From: Candidatus Mediterraneibacter norwichensis
Lineage (GTDB): Bacteria; Bacillota; Clostridia; Lachnospirales; Lachnospiraceae
DNA: 43,502 nt
Direction: 5' to 3'
Assembly (NCBI GenBank): GCA_019112765.1
Contig: DXIU01000060.1
Coordinates: 1-43,502 of the forward strand
A program made the position numbers and the translations under genes. Positions 7,960-14,963 of this stretch are shown here, in pieces. The notes beneath the pieces are model-generated. The model was not told the origin of the DNA. It was given only the letters and a program-made list of their open reading frames with translations, and did no database searches. The stretch's first letter is position 1. Each line of letters opens with the position of its first letter.

Positions 7960-9372
7960 ATGGGTGGTTTTTTTGGTGTGGCGTCAAAGACGGACTGTAT
8001 TCTTGAACTGTTTTACGGAGTAGACTATCACTCTCATCTGGGAACAAGAAGAGGCGGAATGGCCGCATACGGGGACGGTGAATTCTGCCGCGCGATTCAT
8101 AATATAGAAAACTCTCCTTTCCGAACAAAGTTTGAACATGATGTGGAGGAAATGAAAGGAAATATCGGTATTGGCTGTATATCAGACTACGAGCCTCAGC
8201 CACTTCTGATTCAGTCTCATCTGGGGAGTTTTGCCATTACAACAGTGGGAAAGATCAACAACCAGGCGGAGCTTCTTGAAAAGGCATACAGGGACGGACA
8301 TTCTCACTTCCAGGAGATGAGCGGAGGCCAGATTAATGCCACAGAGCTGATTGCTTCACTGATCTGCAGAAAGGATTCCATCGTAGAAGGAATCCGGTAT
8401 GCGCAGGAGATTGTGGATGGTTCTCTTACACTTCTGGTTATGACAAAGGACGGGATTTATGCCGCCAGGGACCGTCTTGGAAGAACTCCTGTAGTGGTTG
8501 GCAGGAAAGAAGACGCGTACTGTGTGTCCTTTGAAAGTTTTGCGTATATTAACCTGGGCTATACGGACTACCGGGAGCTTGGACCGGCGGAGATTGTGCT
8601 TGTCACGCCGGAAGGAGTAGAGCAGATGTCGCCTCCGGGAGAGAAAATGAAGATCTGCTCTTTCCTGTGGGTATACTATGGATATCCGACCTCTTCCTAT
8701 GAGGGAGTAAATGTAGAGGAAATGCGGTACAAATGCGGCAGTATGCTTGCAAAGCGGGATAAAGATTCCGTACATCCGGATATTGTGGCCGGAGTGCCGG
8801 ATTCAGGCGTGGCTCATGCCATTGGATATTCCAATGAGTCGGGAATTCCGTATGCCAGACCGTTTATCAAATACACTCCGACCTGGCCCCGCTCATTCAT
8901 GCCTACAAACCAGAGCCAGAGAGATCTGATTGCCAGAATGAAGCTGATCCCTGTACAGGCGCTGATTGAGAATAAAAAGCTGCTGCTGATCGATGATTCT
9001 ATTGTCCGGGGCACGCAGCTTCGGGAAACAACAGAATTTCTTTACAGAAGCGGCGCAAAGGAAGTGCACGTAAGACCGGCATGTCCGCCGCTTGTATATG
9101 GCTGTAAGTTTCTGAACTTTTCACGGTCAAAATCAGATCTTGATCTGATTACCAGACGGGTGATTCAGGAGAAAGAAGGGGAGAACTGTCCGGAGGAAAT
9201 CCTGGAAGAGTATACGGATCCGGACAGCTGCCGCTATGCAGAGATGGTGGAAGAGATCCGGAAGATTCAGAACTTTACGACCCTGCGTTTCCATCGTCTG
9301 GATGATCTGCGGGCATCTATTGATATTGATCCGTGCAGGCTCTGTACGTATTGCTTTGACGGAAAAGAATAA
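7960..9372 (+). CDS. Amidophosphoribosyltransferase-like protein lacking the catalytic N-terminal cysteine
   Basis: A 470-residue homologue of PurF, the first enzyme of purine synthesis. It has an N-terminal Ntn-type glutaminase-like domain (about 1-225) and a phosphoribosyltransferase domain with the PRPP loop LLLIDDSIVRGTQ at 341-353. Cysteines at 233, 375, 459 and 462 match in position the four iron-sulphur ligands of the Bacillus-type enzyme. The start, fixed by AGGAGG seven bases before 7960, gives MGGFFG where active PurF has MCG.FG, so the cysteine that attacks glutamine is replaced by glycine. It may use ammonia, or have a regulatory or other role. No purine genes are nearby, so this is probably a paralogue and not the main PurF. 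Confidence 0.85.
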   Translation: MGGFFGVASKTDCILELFYGVDYHSHLGTRRGGMAAYGDGEFCRAIHNIENSPFRTKFEHDVEEMKGNIGIGCISDYEPQPLLIQSHLGSFAITTVGKINNQAELLEKAYRDGHSHFQEMSGGQINATELIASLICRKDSIVEGIRYAQEIVDGSLTLLVMTKDGIYAARDRLGRTPVVVGRKEDAYCVSFESFAYINLGYTDYRELGPAEIVLVTPEGVEQMSPPGEKMKICSFLWVYYGYPTSSYEGVNVEEMRYKCGSMLAKRDKDSVHPDIVAGVPDSGVAHAIGYSNESGIPYARPFIKYTPTWPRSFMPTNQSQRDLIARMKLIPVQALIENKKLLLIDDSIVRGTQLRETTEFLYRSGAKEVHVRPACPPLVYGCKFLNFSRSKSDLDLITRRVIQEKEGENCPEEILEEYTDPDSCRYAEMVEEIRKIQNFTTLRFHRLDDLRASIDIDPCRLCTYCFDGKE

Positions 9373-9380
9373 ATAAAGGG

Positions 9381-9409
9381 TTTTCATTTGAAGAAAACTC
9401 TGGTATAAT
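9381..9409 (+). promoter_or_regulatory. Promoter of tRNA-Ser
   Basis: TTTTCA (9381-9386), 17 bases, then TATAAT (9404-9409) with the extended -10 form TGG-TATAAT. It lies about 60 bases upstream of the mature tRNA. Confidence 0.5.
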
Positions 9410-9467
9410 AAAAAAGCTGTGGACAGCACAGATAAAAGGTGTTATTTCCACAACTTTATACAGAACA

Positions 9468-9553
9468 GGAGACGTATCGAAGTGGTCATAACGGGGCGCA
9501 CTCGAAATGCGTTTGCCCTCCGGGGCACGAGGGTTCGAATCCCTCCGTCTCCG
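9468..9553 (+). tRNA. tRNA-Ser, anticodon CGA
   Basis: A complete class II tRNA. Acceptor GGAGACG (9468-9474) pairs with CGTCTCC (9546-9552), with G as discriminator. The anticodon stem GCGCA/TGCGT closes the loop CTCGAAA, giving anticodon CGA (reads UCG). A long variable arm follows, as expected for serine, then the T arm with GGTTCGAATCC. CCA is not encoded. Confidence 0.95.
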
Positions 9554-9559
9554 TGTCAG

Positions 9560-9605
9560 CAGAAAGCGGAATACCTTAATGAAGTGGTATTCCGCTTTCT
9601 GCTTT
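9560..9605 (+). terminator. Terminator after tRNA-Ser
   Basis: Stem AGAAAGCGGAATACC / GGTATTCCGCTTTCT (15 bp) followed by GCTTTTT. Strong Rho-independent signal. Confidence 0.9.
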
Positions 9606-9663
9606 TTAACAGCAGCGGAGCGTGAATACAGCCGGATACAGCGGCGGCGCAATATAACTCTGA

Positions 9664-9682
9664 TTCGACTTTTAAGGTCGAA
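9664..9682. promoter_or_regulatory. Inverted pair of Spo0A-box-like sites
   Basis: TTCGAC (9664-9669), seven bases, GTCGAA (9677-9682). Each half matches the core of the Spo0A box (TTCGACA / TGTCGAA). The pair lies about 100 bases before the gene for a Spo0A-type DNA-binding domain and just ahead of a possible -10 (TATAAA, 9691-9696). It could also form a short hairpin followed by ATTTTT, so a weak terminator is an alternative reading. Confidence 0.4.
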
Positions 9683-9782
9683 ATTTTTCCTATAAAATTT
9701 CTTGTGTGCTATATTTCACCAATTTACCATAGGTGTGTGTTTTCCGTGCAGGTTATCTCAATGGAGGAATGAGGTAATACAA

Positions 9783-10229
9783 ATGAATTATGAAAAAACA
9801 ATTAAAGACATCCTGGATTCTTTTGGAGTGCACCGGTCATACACAGGATACAGTTATGTGACGCAGGGGCTGCTGCTCATTATTGAGGATAAAGACAGAC
9901 TGGACTGTATAACAAAACTGATTTATCCGGACATAGCATCTCTCTTTCATACATCCTGGAATTGTGTAGAGAAAAACATCAGAACTGTTGTAAACTCTAT
10001 CTGGGAATCCCATAACACGGAACTTCTGAAACTCATTTTCAACAAATCTGCCAAAGATAAAAAGCCCACAAACAAAGAATTTTTTAAATATATGTATGAC
10101 TATATTATCAGTCTGTCAGATGAGAGTCTGGTGCCGGACAGCAGAGTATGTATCAGATGTCCGATTTCAAACGAGTATTGTGAAACACTGGAATTATTCT
10201 GCAGAAAACTTCTGCAGACGATGAAATAA
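9783..10229 (+). CDS. Stand-alone Spo0A C-terminal effector-domain protein
   Basis: A 148-residue protein that resembles the DNA-binding half of the sporulation master regulator Spo0A but has no receiver domain. Diagnostic stretches are TGYSYVTQGL (about 20-29), ITKLIYPDIA (about 44-53, Spo0A has ITKVLYPDIA), a recognition-helix region with CVEKNIR (Spo0A RVERAIR), and KPTNKEF (Spo0A KPTNSEF). A C-terminal tail (about 120-148) adds several cysteines. The ATG at 9783 follows GAGG; the longer frame from 9702 has no ribosome site. Expected to bind 0A-like DNA without phosphorylation control. Whether it acts in sporulation or elsewhere is unknown. Confidence 0.82.
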   Translation: MNYEKTIKDILDSFGVHRSYTGYSYVTQGLLLIIEDKDRLDCITKLIYPDIASLFHTSWNCVEKNIRTVVNSIWESHNTELLKLIFNKSAKDKKPTNKEFFKYMYDYIISLSDESLVPDSRVCIRCPISNEYCETLELFCRKLLQTMK

Positions 10230-10253
10230 AAATGTAAATGCGGTTTTACGCAG

Positions 10254-10281
10254 AAAAACAGAGCCCTGGCGAGGCTCTGTT
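10254..10281 (-). terminator. Terminator of the minus-strand gene at 10294-10773
   Basis: Stem AACAGAGCC / GGCTCTGTT with an 8-base loop. Read on the minus strand it is followed by TTTTT, which serves the leftward gene. On the plus strand there is no T-run. Confidence 0.65.
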
Positions 10282-10293
10282 CTGGTATAGTGA

Positions 10294-10773
10294 TCAGTAT
10301 TCGCACAGGACAACAACTTTTTGCGGTGTTGTCTGGGCCGGAATGCTGAAAGTAGAGGTTGTGTAGTATACGAGCAGCTCTGAGTTTTCCGGACTGCACA
10401 TATATGGCTGGCCGTTTGCGGTGACCACATTGGTAGTGGGACCGATGTTCAGCTGAAGTGTATTGTCATCGGATGTCAGGCTGTCGTCAAAGTAGGACAG
10501 CATAACCTGCTGATTTCTGCGCAGTGATGTAATCAGTTCTGCCCGGTATTGGGGCGGATAAACAGCCGGTACGGGAAGATTGGTGTCATAGAACGCGGCA
10601 ATCCGCATTCCGGTACGGAGCCTGACATTATCAATAATTACTGTTTCACCGGTCACTACTACATTGATGATATCGGAGCCGCTGATTACTGACAGCATCA
10701 TAGAGCAGCAGGAGTCGCCCCGGTTGATTCCCTGTATAATACCTTCTACCTTTTCAAATGTTTCATACGCCAT
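10294..10773 (-). CDS. Unrecognised conserved-looking beta-rich protein
   Basis: A 159-residue protein I do not recognise. It starts MAYETFEKVEG after an AAAGGA site; the upstream ATG at 10806 has no ribosome site. It has no signal peptide or membrane segment. The alternation of short hydrophobic strands and turns (EGIIQGIN, INVVVTG, TVIIDNVRLRTGMRIAAFYD, then VPAVYPPQYRAELI) looks like a small beta-barrel, possibly OB-like, in about residues 7-95. The C-terminal third is rich in T, S and N and ends in strand-forming VVVLCEY. It has its own terminator and no functional partner nearby. Composition matches the neighbours, so there is no sign of recent transfer. Confidence 0.7.
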   Translation of the reverse strand: MAYETFEKVEGIIQGINRGDSCCSMMLSVISGSDIINVVVTGETVIIDNVRLRTGMRIAAFYDTNLPVPAVYPPQYRAELITSLRRNQQVMLSYFDDSLTSDDNTLQLNIGPTTNVVTANGQPYMCSPENSELLVYYTTSTFSIPAQTTPQKVVVLCEY

Positions 10774-10890
10774 AGCTAAAAGTCCTTTTTCTTTTATACT
10801 ATGCATATAAGTGTAAAAACGACCGCGGCGGATTCCCTCCGCTGAGAAGTATTCCAGACAGACGGACGGAAATAACGGGGAGCCGCATGC

Positions 10891-11883
10891 TTATAAATTC
10901 AGCTCTCCCCGAAGCCACTTTACTGCCAGTTCTGTCCATATGCCTACTTCATCCAGCAGACCTTTCAGCCACGCTTTGATTTCGGGATCCCATTTTTTCC
11001 CTCCGTCCCTCTTTCCGGAAAAATCTTTTCGGATTTCGTCTGCCTTTTCCTTCGGCCAGGGAGTTTTTCCCTGCTCTATAGCCAGGATAAGCCTGTCAAT
11101 CTGTTCCAGTGTGTAGGATTCACCGTAACAGCCTTCCAGCCATTCTTCCGTAGCGATGGACATGCCATGGATTCCCTCTGAGAAGACATGATGCGCAAAG
11201 GGCACCCCGGCTTTTCTGCAGGCCATTGCAAACAGATAACTGTTTTCCACGGGAACGGAATCATCTGTGGCTGTCTGCCAGAGAAAACAGGGGGGCATAT
11301 CATCTGTCACATGATTTTCCAGAGACATATATTCCAGTTCTTTTTCATCCGCGTCTTTTCCGAGAAGTGCGGTAAAGGAGTCTCTGTGCGCATATTTTCC
11401 CGCTGTAATTACCGGATAGGAAAGGATAGCGGCATCCGGCCGGGCAGATATGGAGCTGTATTCTGGATCCGGATCAGAAATGTCTGCGTAGTGGACGCAG
11501 AGTGAAGCGCACAGATGGGCGCCGGCAGAGAAGCCGCACACAGCCAGCCGGGATGGATCAATGCGGCACGCTCCGGCATGATACCGGAGAATACGCACTG
11601 CTCTTGCAATATCCATCAAAGGCTGCAGTTTCAGAGGTTCATCCAGGTAGTTTACCGTGTATGCCAGAACGAATACATTGTAGCCGGCACTGTAAAAAGT
11701 CCGTGCGGCCGGATCTGCTTCTGAGGAAGATACATAACGGTAGCCGCCTCCCGGGACAACAAGCATACACGGATGAATGTCCTCGTCTTCATGGACATAA
11801 CTTACAATAATCGGCGTAAAGCCATATGCTGCGGGGTAGGAGTATTCTCCTTCCTTCCATATTTCTGATCTGAGTCCTATCAT
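10891..11883 (-). CDS. Alpha/beta-hydrolase esterase (BD-FAE / acetyl-esterase-like)
   Basis: A 330-residue predicted cytoplasmic serine esterase. The oxyanion-hole segment VVPGGGY is at 42-48, nucleophile Ser119 lies in GFSAG, the likely acid is Asp208 in TDDSVP and the catalytic histidine is His239 in GIHGMS. The core (about 20-265) resembles carbohydrate or xylan acetyl-esterase-like hydrolases; an approximately 60-residue basic/acidic tail (270-330) with a predicted helix follows. AAGGAGA precedes the ATG. Secretion is not indicated, so it probably deacetylates imported sugars or small esters. The substrate is inferred from family only. Confidence 0.85.
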   Translation of the reverse strand: MIGLRSEIWKEGEYSYPAAYGFTPIIVSYVHEDEDIHPCMLVVPGGGYRYVSSSEADPAARTFYSAGYNVFVLAYTVNYLDEPLKLQPLMDIARAVRILRYHAGACRIDPSRLAVCGFSAGAHLCASLCVHYADISDPDPEYSSISARPDAAILSYPVITAGKYAHRDSFTALLGKDADEKELEYMSLENHVTDDMPPCFLWQTATDDSVPVENSYLFAMACRKAGVPFAHHVFSEGIHGMSIATEEWLEGCYGESYTLEQIDRLILAIEQGKTPWPKEKADEIRKDFSGKRDGGKKWDPEIKAWLKGLLDEVGIWTELAVKWLRGELNL

Positions 11884-12014
11884 TTATTTTCTCCTTGCGG
11901 TTTCCTGTTTATCTACAGATACATTTTTGCCTGTTTTTCCTGCAGTCCGGCGCTTTTTCAGCGGAGGACCGCAGGAAGACTCCGGAAGCAGAAAGATTCC
12001 GGAATCAGAATATA

Positions 12015-12845
12015 CTACAGCTGGATTTCTTTCAGATAAGGATTCTCTGTTTCGTAGAACTTCTCCTCTTCGACAGCGCGCGCAAGATCCATATCAATCG
12101 GCATACGCGCAAGTACCGGAATGCCCATCTGTGCCGCGGCATCATCTACATGACTTTCACCGAAGACCTTGATTTCTTTTCCGCAGTCCGGACATTTTAC
12201 ATAGCTGTAGTTTTCTATAATTCCCAGTACAGGGATATTCATCTGCTTTGCCATGCTGCAGGCTTTTTTGACAATCATCTGGACCAGATCCTGGGGCGAA
12301 GTTACAATTACGACTCCGTCAACAGGCAGAGACTGAAATACAGTCAGGGGAACATCTCCGGTTCCCGGGGGCATATCCACAAACAGGTAGTCCAGATCTC
12401 CCCACATTACATCAGTCCAGAACTGTTTTACAACGCCTGCGATGATAGGACCTCTCCAGATAACCGGAGCTTCCTCATCCGGCAGCAGGAGATTCACGGA
12501 CATAATCTCTGTTCCGTCCTGTGCGGTACACGGGAAAATACCTTCCTCTGTACCCTGGGCTTTTGTATGGACACCGTACATTTTCGGAATGGACGGTCCC
12601 GTAATATCTGCATCCAGGATTCCTACACTGAATCCTTTTTTCCTTGCCATGCGGGCCAGGGAGGCTGTAACGAAAGATTTCCCCACGCCGCCTTTTCCGC
12701 TGACGACACCGATTACTTTCTTTATGTGGGAATATTTGTTTGCCGGTTCACGGAAGTCTGTCTTTTTGCTGCTGCATGAGTCCGCATGTGCGCATCCGGC
12801 ACAGGATTCCTCCGTGCATTCATTATTCTTCTGTTCTTCTGACAT
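12015..12845 (-). CDS. mrp: Mrp/NBP35-family P-loop ATPase (iron-sulphur carrier)
   Basis: A 276-residue ParA-like ATPase of the Mrp/NBP35 group, which carry iron-sulphur clusters to target proteins in the cytoplasm. The deviant Walker A GKGGVGKS is at 50-57, switch I in LDADITGPS (78-86), Walker B region VDMPPGTGD (156-164), and the cluster-binding pair Cys218-x2-Cys221 (CPDC). An N-terminal cysteine patch (Cys10, 15, 18, 24) resembles the NBP35-type extension, which many bacterial Mrp proteins lack or have in altered form. It stands alone with its own start region. Confidence 0.9.
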   Translation of the reverse strand: MSEEQKNNECTEESCAGCAHADSCSSKKTDFREPANKYSHIKKVIGVVSGKGGVGKSFVTASLARMARKKGFSVGILDADITGPSIPKMYGVHTKAQGTEEGIFPCTAQDGTEIMSVNLLLPDEEAPVIWRGPIIAGVVKQFWTDVMWGDLDYLFVDMPPGTGDVPLTVFQSLPVDGVVIVTSPQDLVQMIVKKACSMAKQMNIPVLGIIENYSYVKCPDCGKEIKVFGESHVDDAAAQMGIPVLARMPIDMDLARAVEEEKFYETENPYLKEIQL

Positions 12846-13026
12846 GATTCATATACCTTCTCTCTGATTATTTTCTGCTCTCTCTGCCGGATGTAGTATT
12901 ACTTCTGATCCGCGGGGCGGATTCAAAATCAGAAACCGGGATGAAAAGAGAGCGCTGCCATAACAGTATAACACATTTTTCCTTGCCTGATTCGGTTAAA
13001 TATGGAAAAAAATACCGTAAAATATC

Positions 13027-13091
13027 TTGCTTTCTTCTGGAAATAGTATATAATAAAGACAGAAATAATTCCTAGTTTTTTACTAGGAATT
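13027..13091 (+). promoter_or_regulatory. ldh promoter and leader hairpin
   Basis: TTGCTT (13027-13032), 16 bases, TATAAT (13049-13054). The transcript would begin just before a perfect 9-bp inverted repeat, AATTCCTAG (13067-13075) and CTAGGAATT (13083-13091), which ends six bases before the ribosome site. The hairpin could stabilise the mRNA 5' end or be an operator. It does not match the Rex consensus. Confidence 0.5.
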
Positions 13092-13111
13092 AAAAAAGGA
13101 GGAGATTGACT

Positions 13112-14053
13112 ATGATAAATATACAGAAAGCTGCTGTAGTCGGCTGTGGATTTGTGGGAGCAAGCATCGCTTATGCGCTGATGCAGAAGGGAACATTTTC
13201 GGAGCTGGTGCTTCTCGATGCGAACCATGCCAAGGCAGAAGGAGAGGCAATGGATATCAGTCACGGTCTGCCTTTTGCTCATTCCATGGAGATTTATGCA
13301 GGGGACTACGAGGATATCGCGGATGCTTCCGTTGTAATTATCACAGCAGGCGCAAATCAGAAACCAGGGGAGACAAGACTGGATCTGGTGCAGAAAAATG
13401 CCCGGATTATGCGGTCTGTTATAGGAGAAATCAAGAGGGTAAAATGTGAGGGAATTCTTCTGGTTGTATCAAACCCTGTAGACATTCTTACCGAGATTGC
13501 CCTGGAAGAATCCGGTTTCCCGAAAGAAAGGGTGATCGGATCAGGAACAGTTCTGGATACTGCCAGATTAAAATATCTGCTCAGCGAGAAACTGGATGTG
13601 GACAGCAGAAACGTACATGCGTTTATTGTAGGAGAACATGGGGACAGCGAACTGGCGGCGTGGAGCTGCGCAAATATTTACGGCATCAGCATGGAAGAGT
13701 TCGCGAAACTTCGAGGTTTCAGCACATTTCACAAAGAGATGGACGAGATCTACCATGCCGTCCGGGACAGCGCTTATGAGATAATAGAACGAAAAGGGGC
13801 AACTTATTACGGAATCGGCATGGCGGCGGCAAGAATTGCCGAGGCAATCGTGAGAGACAGCCATACTGTAATGCCGGTATCTGTTTCCCTGAACGGAGAA
13901 TACGGCCTGTCCGGCCTGTGCCTGAGTATACCGGCGATTGTAGGAAAGGGAGGAGCCGAACAGATCCTTGAGATCAGTTTCAGTGATGAAGAGATGGAAA
14001 AACTGGAAAAATCAGCAAATGAGCTGAAATCGGTTCTCGAAAATGTAAAATAG
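13112..14053 (+). CDS. ldh: L-lactate dehydrogenase
   Basis: A 313-residue NAD-dependent dehydrogenase reducing pyruvate to L-lactate to regenerate NAD+ in fermentation. The nucleotide-binding motif GCGFVG is at 11-16. GANQKPGETR (80-89) carries Gln83, the lactate-type specificity residue (malate enzymes have Arg). Arg152 lies in DTARLK and catalytic His176 in GEHGD. The ATG at 13112 is eight bases after AAGGAGG; a TTG two codons earlier is too close to it. It is a monocistronic unit with its own promoter and terminator. Confidence 0.94.
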   Translation: MINIQKAAVVGCGFVGASIAYALMQKGTFSELVLLDANHAKAEGEAMDISHGLPFAHSMEIYAGDYEDIADASVVIITAGANQKPGETRLDLVQKNARIMRSVIGEIKRVKCEGILLVVSNPVDILTEIALEESGFPKERVIGSGTVLDTARLKYLLSEKLDVDSRNVHAFIVGEHGDSELAAWSCANIYGISMEEFAKLRGFSTFHKEMDEIYHAVRDSAYEIIERKGATYYGIGMAAARIAEAIVRDSHTVMPVSVSLNGEYGLSGLCLSIPAIVGKGGAEQILEISFSDEEMEKLEKSANELKSVLENVK

Positions 14054-14066
14054 CAGAAAACAAAAA

Positions 14067-14106
14067 CCAGTATGTTCTGATATACGGAACATACTGGCTG
14101 TTTTTT
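14067..14106 (+). terminator. ldh terminator
   Basis: Stem CCAGTATGTTC / GAACATACTGG (11 bp) then CTGTTTTTT. The T-run overlaps the last codons of the convergent repressor gene. Confidence 0.92.
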
Positions 14107-14464
14107 ATCCTACATGCTTTTTGATAGCAGCAAAACTTTCCGCACTGATTACATGTTCAATCCGGCAGGCGTCTTCTGCGGCTACTTTCGGATCTACTCC
14201 GAGTCTTTCCAGCCAGCAGGAGAGAAGAGTATGCCTTTCGTAAATGCAGTCGGCAATTGCCTTCCCTGATTCTGTAAGTGTGATATATCCTTCCGGAGAA
14301 ACGATAATATGGCCGCTTTCTCTTAACTTTTTCATGGCGACGCTGACACTGGACTTTTTGAAATCCAGCTCTGTCGCAATGTCTACAGACCGTACTACGG
14401 GGAGACGCCGGCTTAAGACCAGGATTGTTTCCAGATAATTTTCAGCAGATTCATTTCCATGCAT
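14105..14464 (-). CDS. IdeR/DtxR-family metal-dependent repressor
   Basis: A 119-residue iron- or manganese-responsive repressor, divergent from feoA. A winged helix occupies about 5-65 (VRSVDIATELDFKKSSVSVAMKKL), the dimer/metal domain 66-119. The metal site reads His78 (YERH) and Cys100-x2-Glu103-His104, which has the cysteine typical of iron-type DtxR/IdeR at the place where MntR has glutamate. The early Met/Asp ligand position is Asn9. There is no SH3-like third domain. The ATG at 14464 follows GAGGTGA; the longer frame from 14530 has no ribosome site. The likely target is the feo promoter region next door (inferred). Confidence 0.88.
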   Translation of the reverse strand: MHGNESAENYLETILVLSRRLPVVRSVDIATELDFKKSSVSVAMKKLRESGHIIVSPEGYITLTESGKAIADCIYERHTLLSCWLERLGVDPKVAAEDACRIEHVISAESFAAIKKHVG

Positions 14465-14542
14465 AAATTTCACCTCGATCAAAATACAATATTTATACAT
14501 AAGTATAACATAGAGAAAACATAACGGCAAAAGGTATTTTCT

Positions 14543-14595
14543 TGAAAATTTATCTCAAAAAGCATTGACAAAAACAGAATGTTAGTTTAAACTAT
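14543..14595 (+). promoter_or_regulatory. feoA promoter with Fur-like box and GTTAG-type operator
   Basis: TTGACA (14565-14570), 17 bases, TAAACT (14588-14593). A Fur-like 15-mer TGAAAATTTATCTCA lies at 14543-14557, 22 bases before the -35. A GTTAG-N6-CTATC element at 14581-14596 (one mismatch to GTTAG-N6-CTAAC) overlaps the -10, which suits repression. A further imperfect repeat TAGAT-N6-ATCTA is at 14603-14618. Confidence 0.6.
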
Positions 14596-14663
14596 CAGCT
14601 GTTAGATGAAACAATCTACGATATTACGATTATTGAATTTTAAAAATGAGAGGATCAGAAACT

Positions 14664-14876
14664 ATGAATTTACTGGACGCTGAAGAAGGCAGGGAATATA
14701 TCATAAAAAATATTGTGACAGATGATGAGGAGATGGAGGCGTTCCTGTTTTCTCTGGGCTGCTATAGCGGTGAACCGATTACTGTGGTCTCCCGGGTGAG
14801 AGGCGGCTGCGTGGTTTCCATTAAGGATGGAAGATACAATATTGATACTGATTTAGCGCAAGCTATTTCAATATAA
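14664..14876 (+). CDS. feoA: FeoA, ferrous-iron uptake accessory protein
   Basis: A 70-residue SH3-like cytoplasmic protein that works with the FeoB iron transporter. It shows the FeoA pattern: EGREYIIKNI near the start, a central LGCYSGEPITVVSR (FeoA-type L/G-G...I.V), then GGCVVSIKDGRYNIDTDLAQAI. The ATG at 14664 follows GAGGATC; an ATG six codons earlier has no ribosome site. It is first in the feo cluster, separated from feoB by 87 bases that include a terminator-like hairpin, so feoA may also be read alone. Confidence 0.9.
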   Translation: MNLLDAEEGREYIIKNIVTDDEEMEAFLFSLGCYSGEPITVVSRVRGGCVVSIKDGRYNIDTDLAQAISI

Positions 14877-14886
14877 AACAAAGAAA

Positions 14887-14915
14887 AAATAGTAATTCTA
14901 TTTACTATTTTTTTT
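14887..14915 (+). terminator. Hairpin with T-run between feoA and feoB
   Basis: AAATAGTAA (14887-14895) and TTACTATTT (14902-14910) with a 6-base loop and a run of eight T. It is AU-rich and so probably partial, which would give more feoA than feoB transcript. Confidence 0.65.
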
Positions 14916-14923
14916 ACACCAAG

Positions 14924-14939
14924 GTTAGTTTATTCTAAT
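14924..14939 (+). promoter_or_regulatory. GTTAG-type operator before feoB
   Basis: GTTAG-TTTATT-CTAAT at 14924-14939, one mismatch from GTTAG-N6-CTAAC, 24 bases before the feoB start. No strong promoter is seen here; TATTCT inside the element could be a -10. Confidence 0.5.
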
Positions 14940-14963
14940 CGGAATGAAGGAGGAGAATTGCAG

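Noticed and set aside
12846-13066. Gene between mrp and ldh
   Set aside because: The reading frame on the minus strand here (to 13282) overlaps the start of ldh and has no ribosome site; the gap looks purely regulatory.
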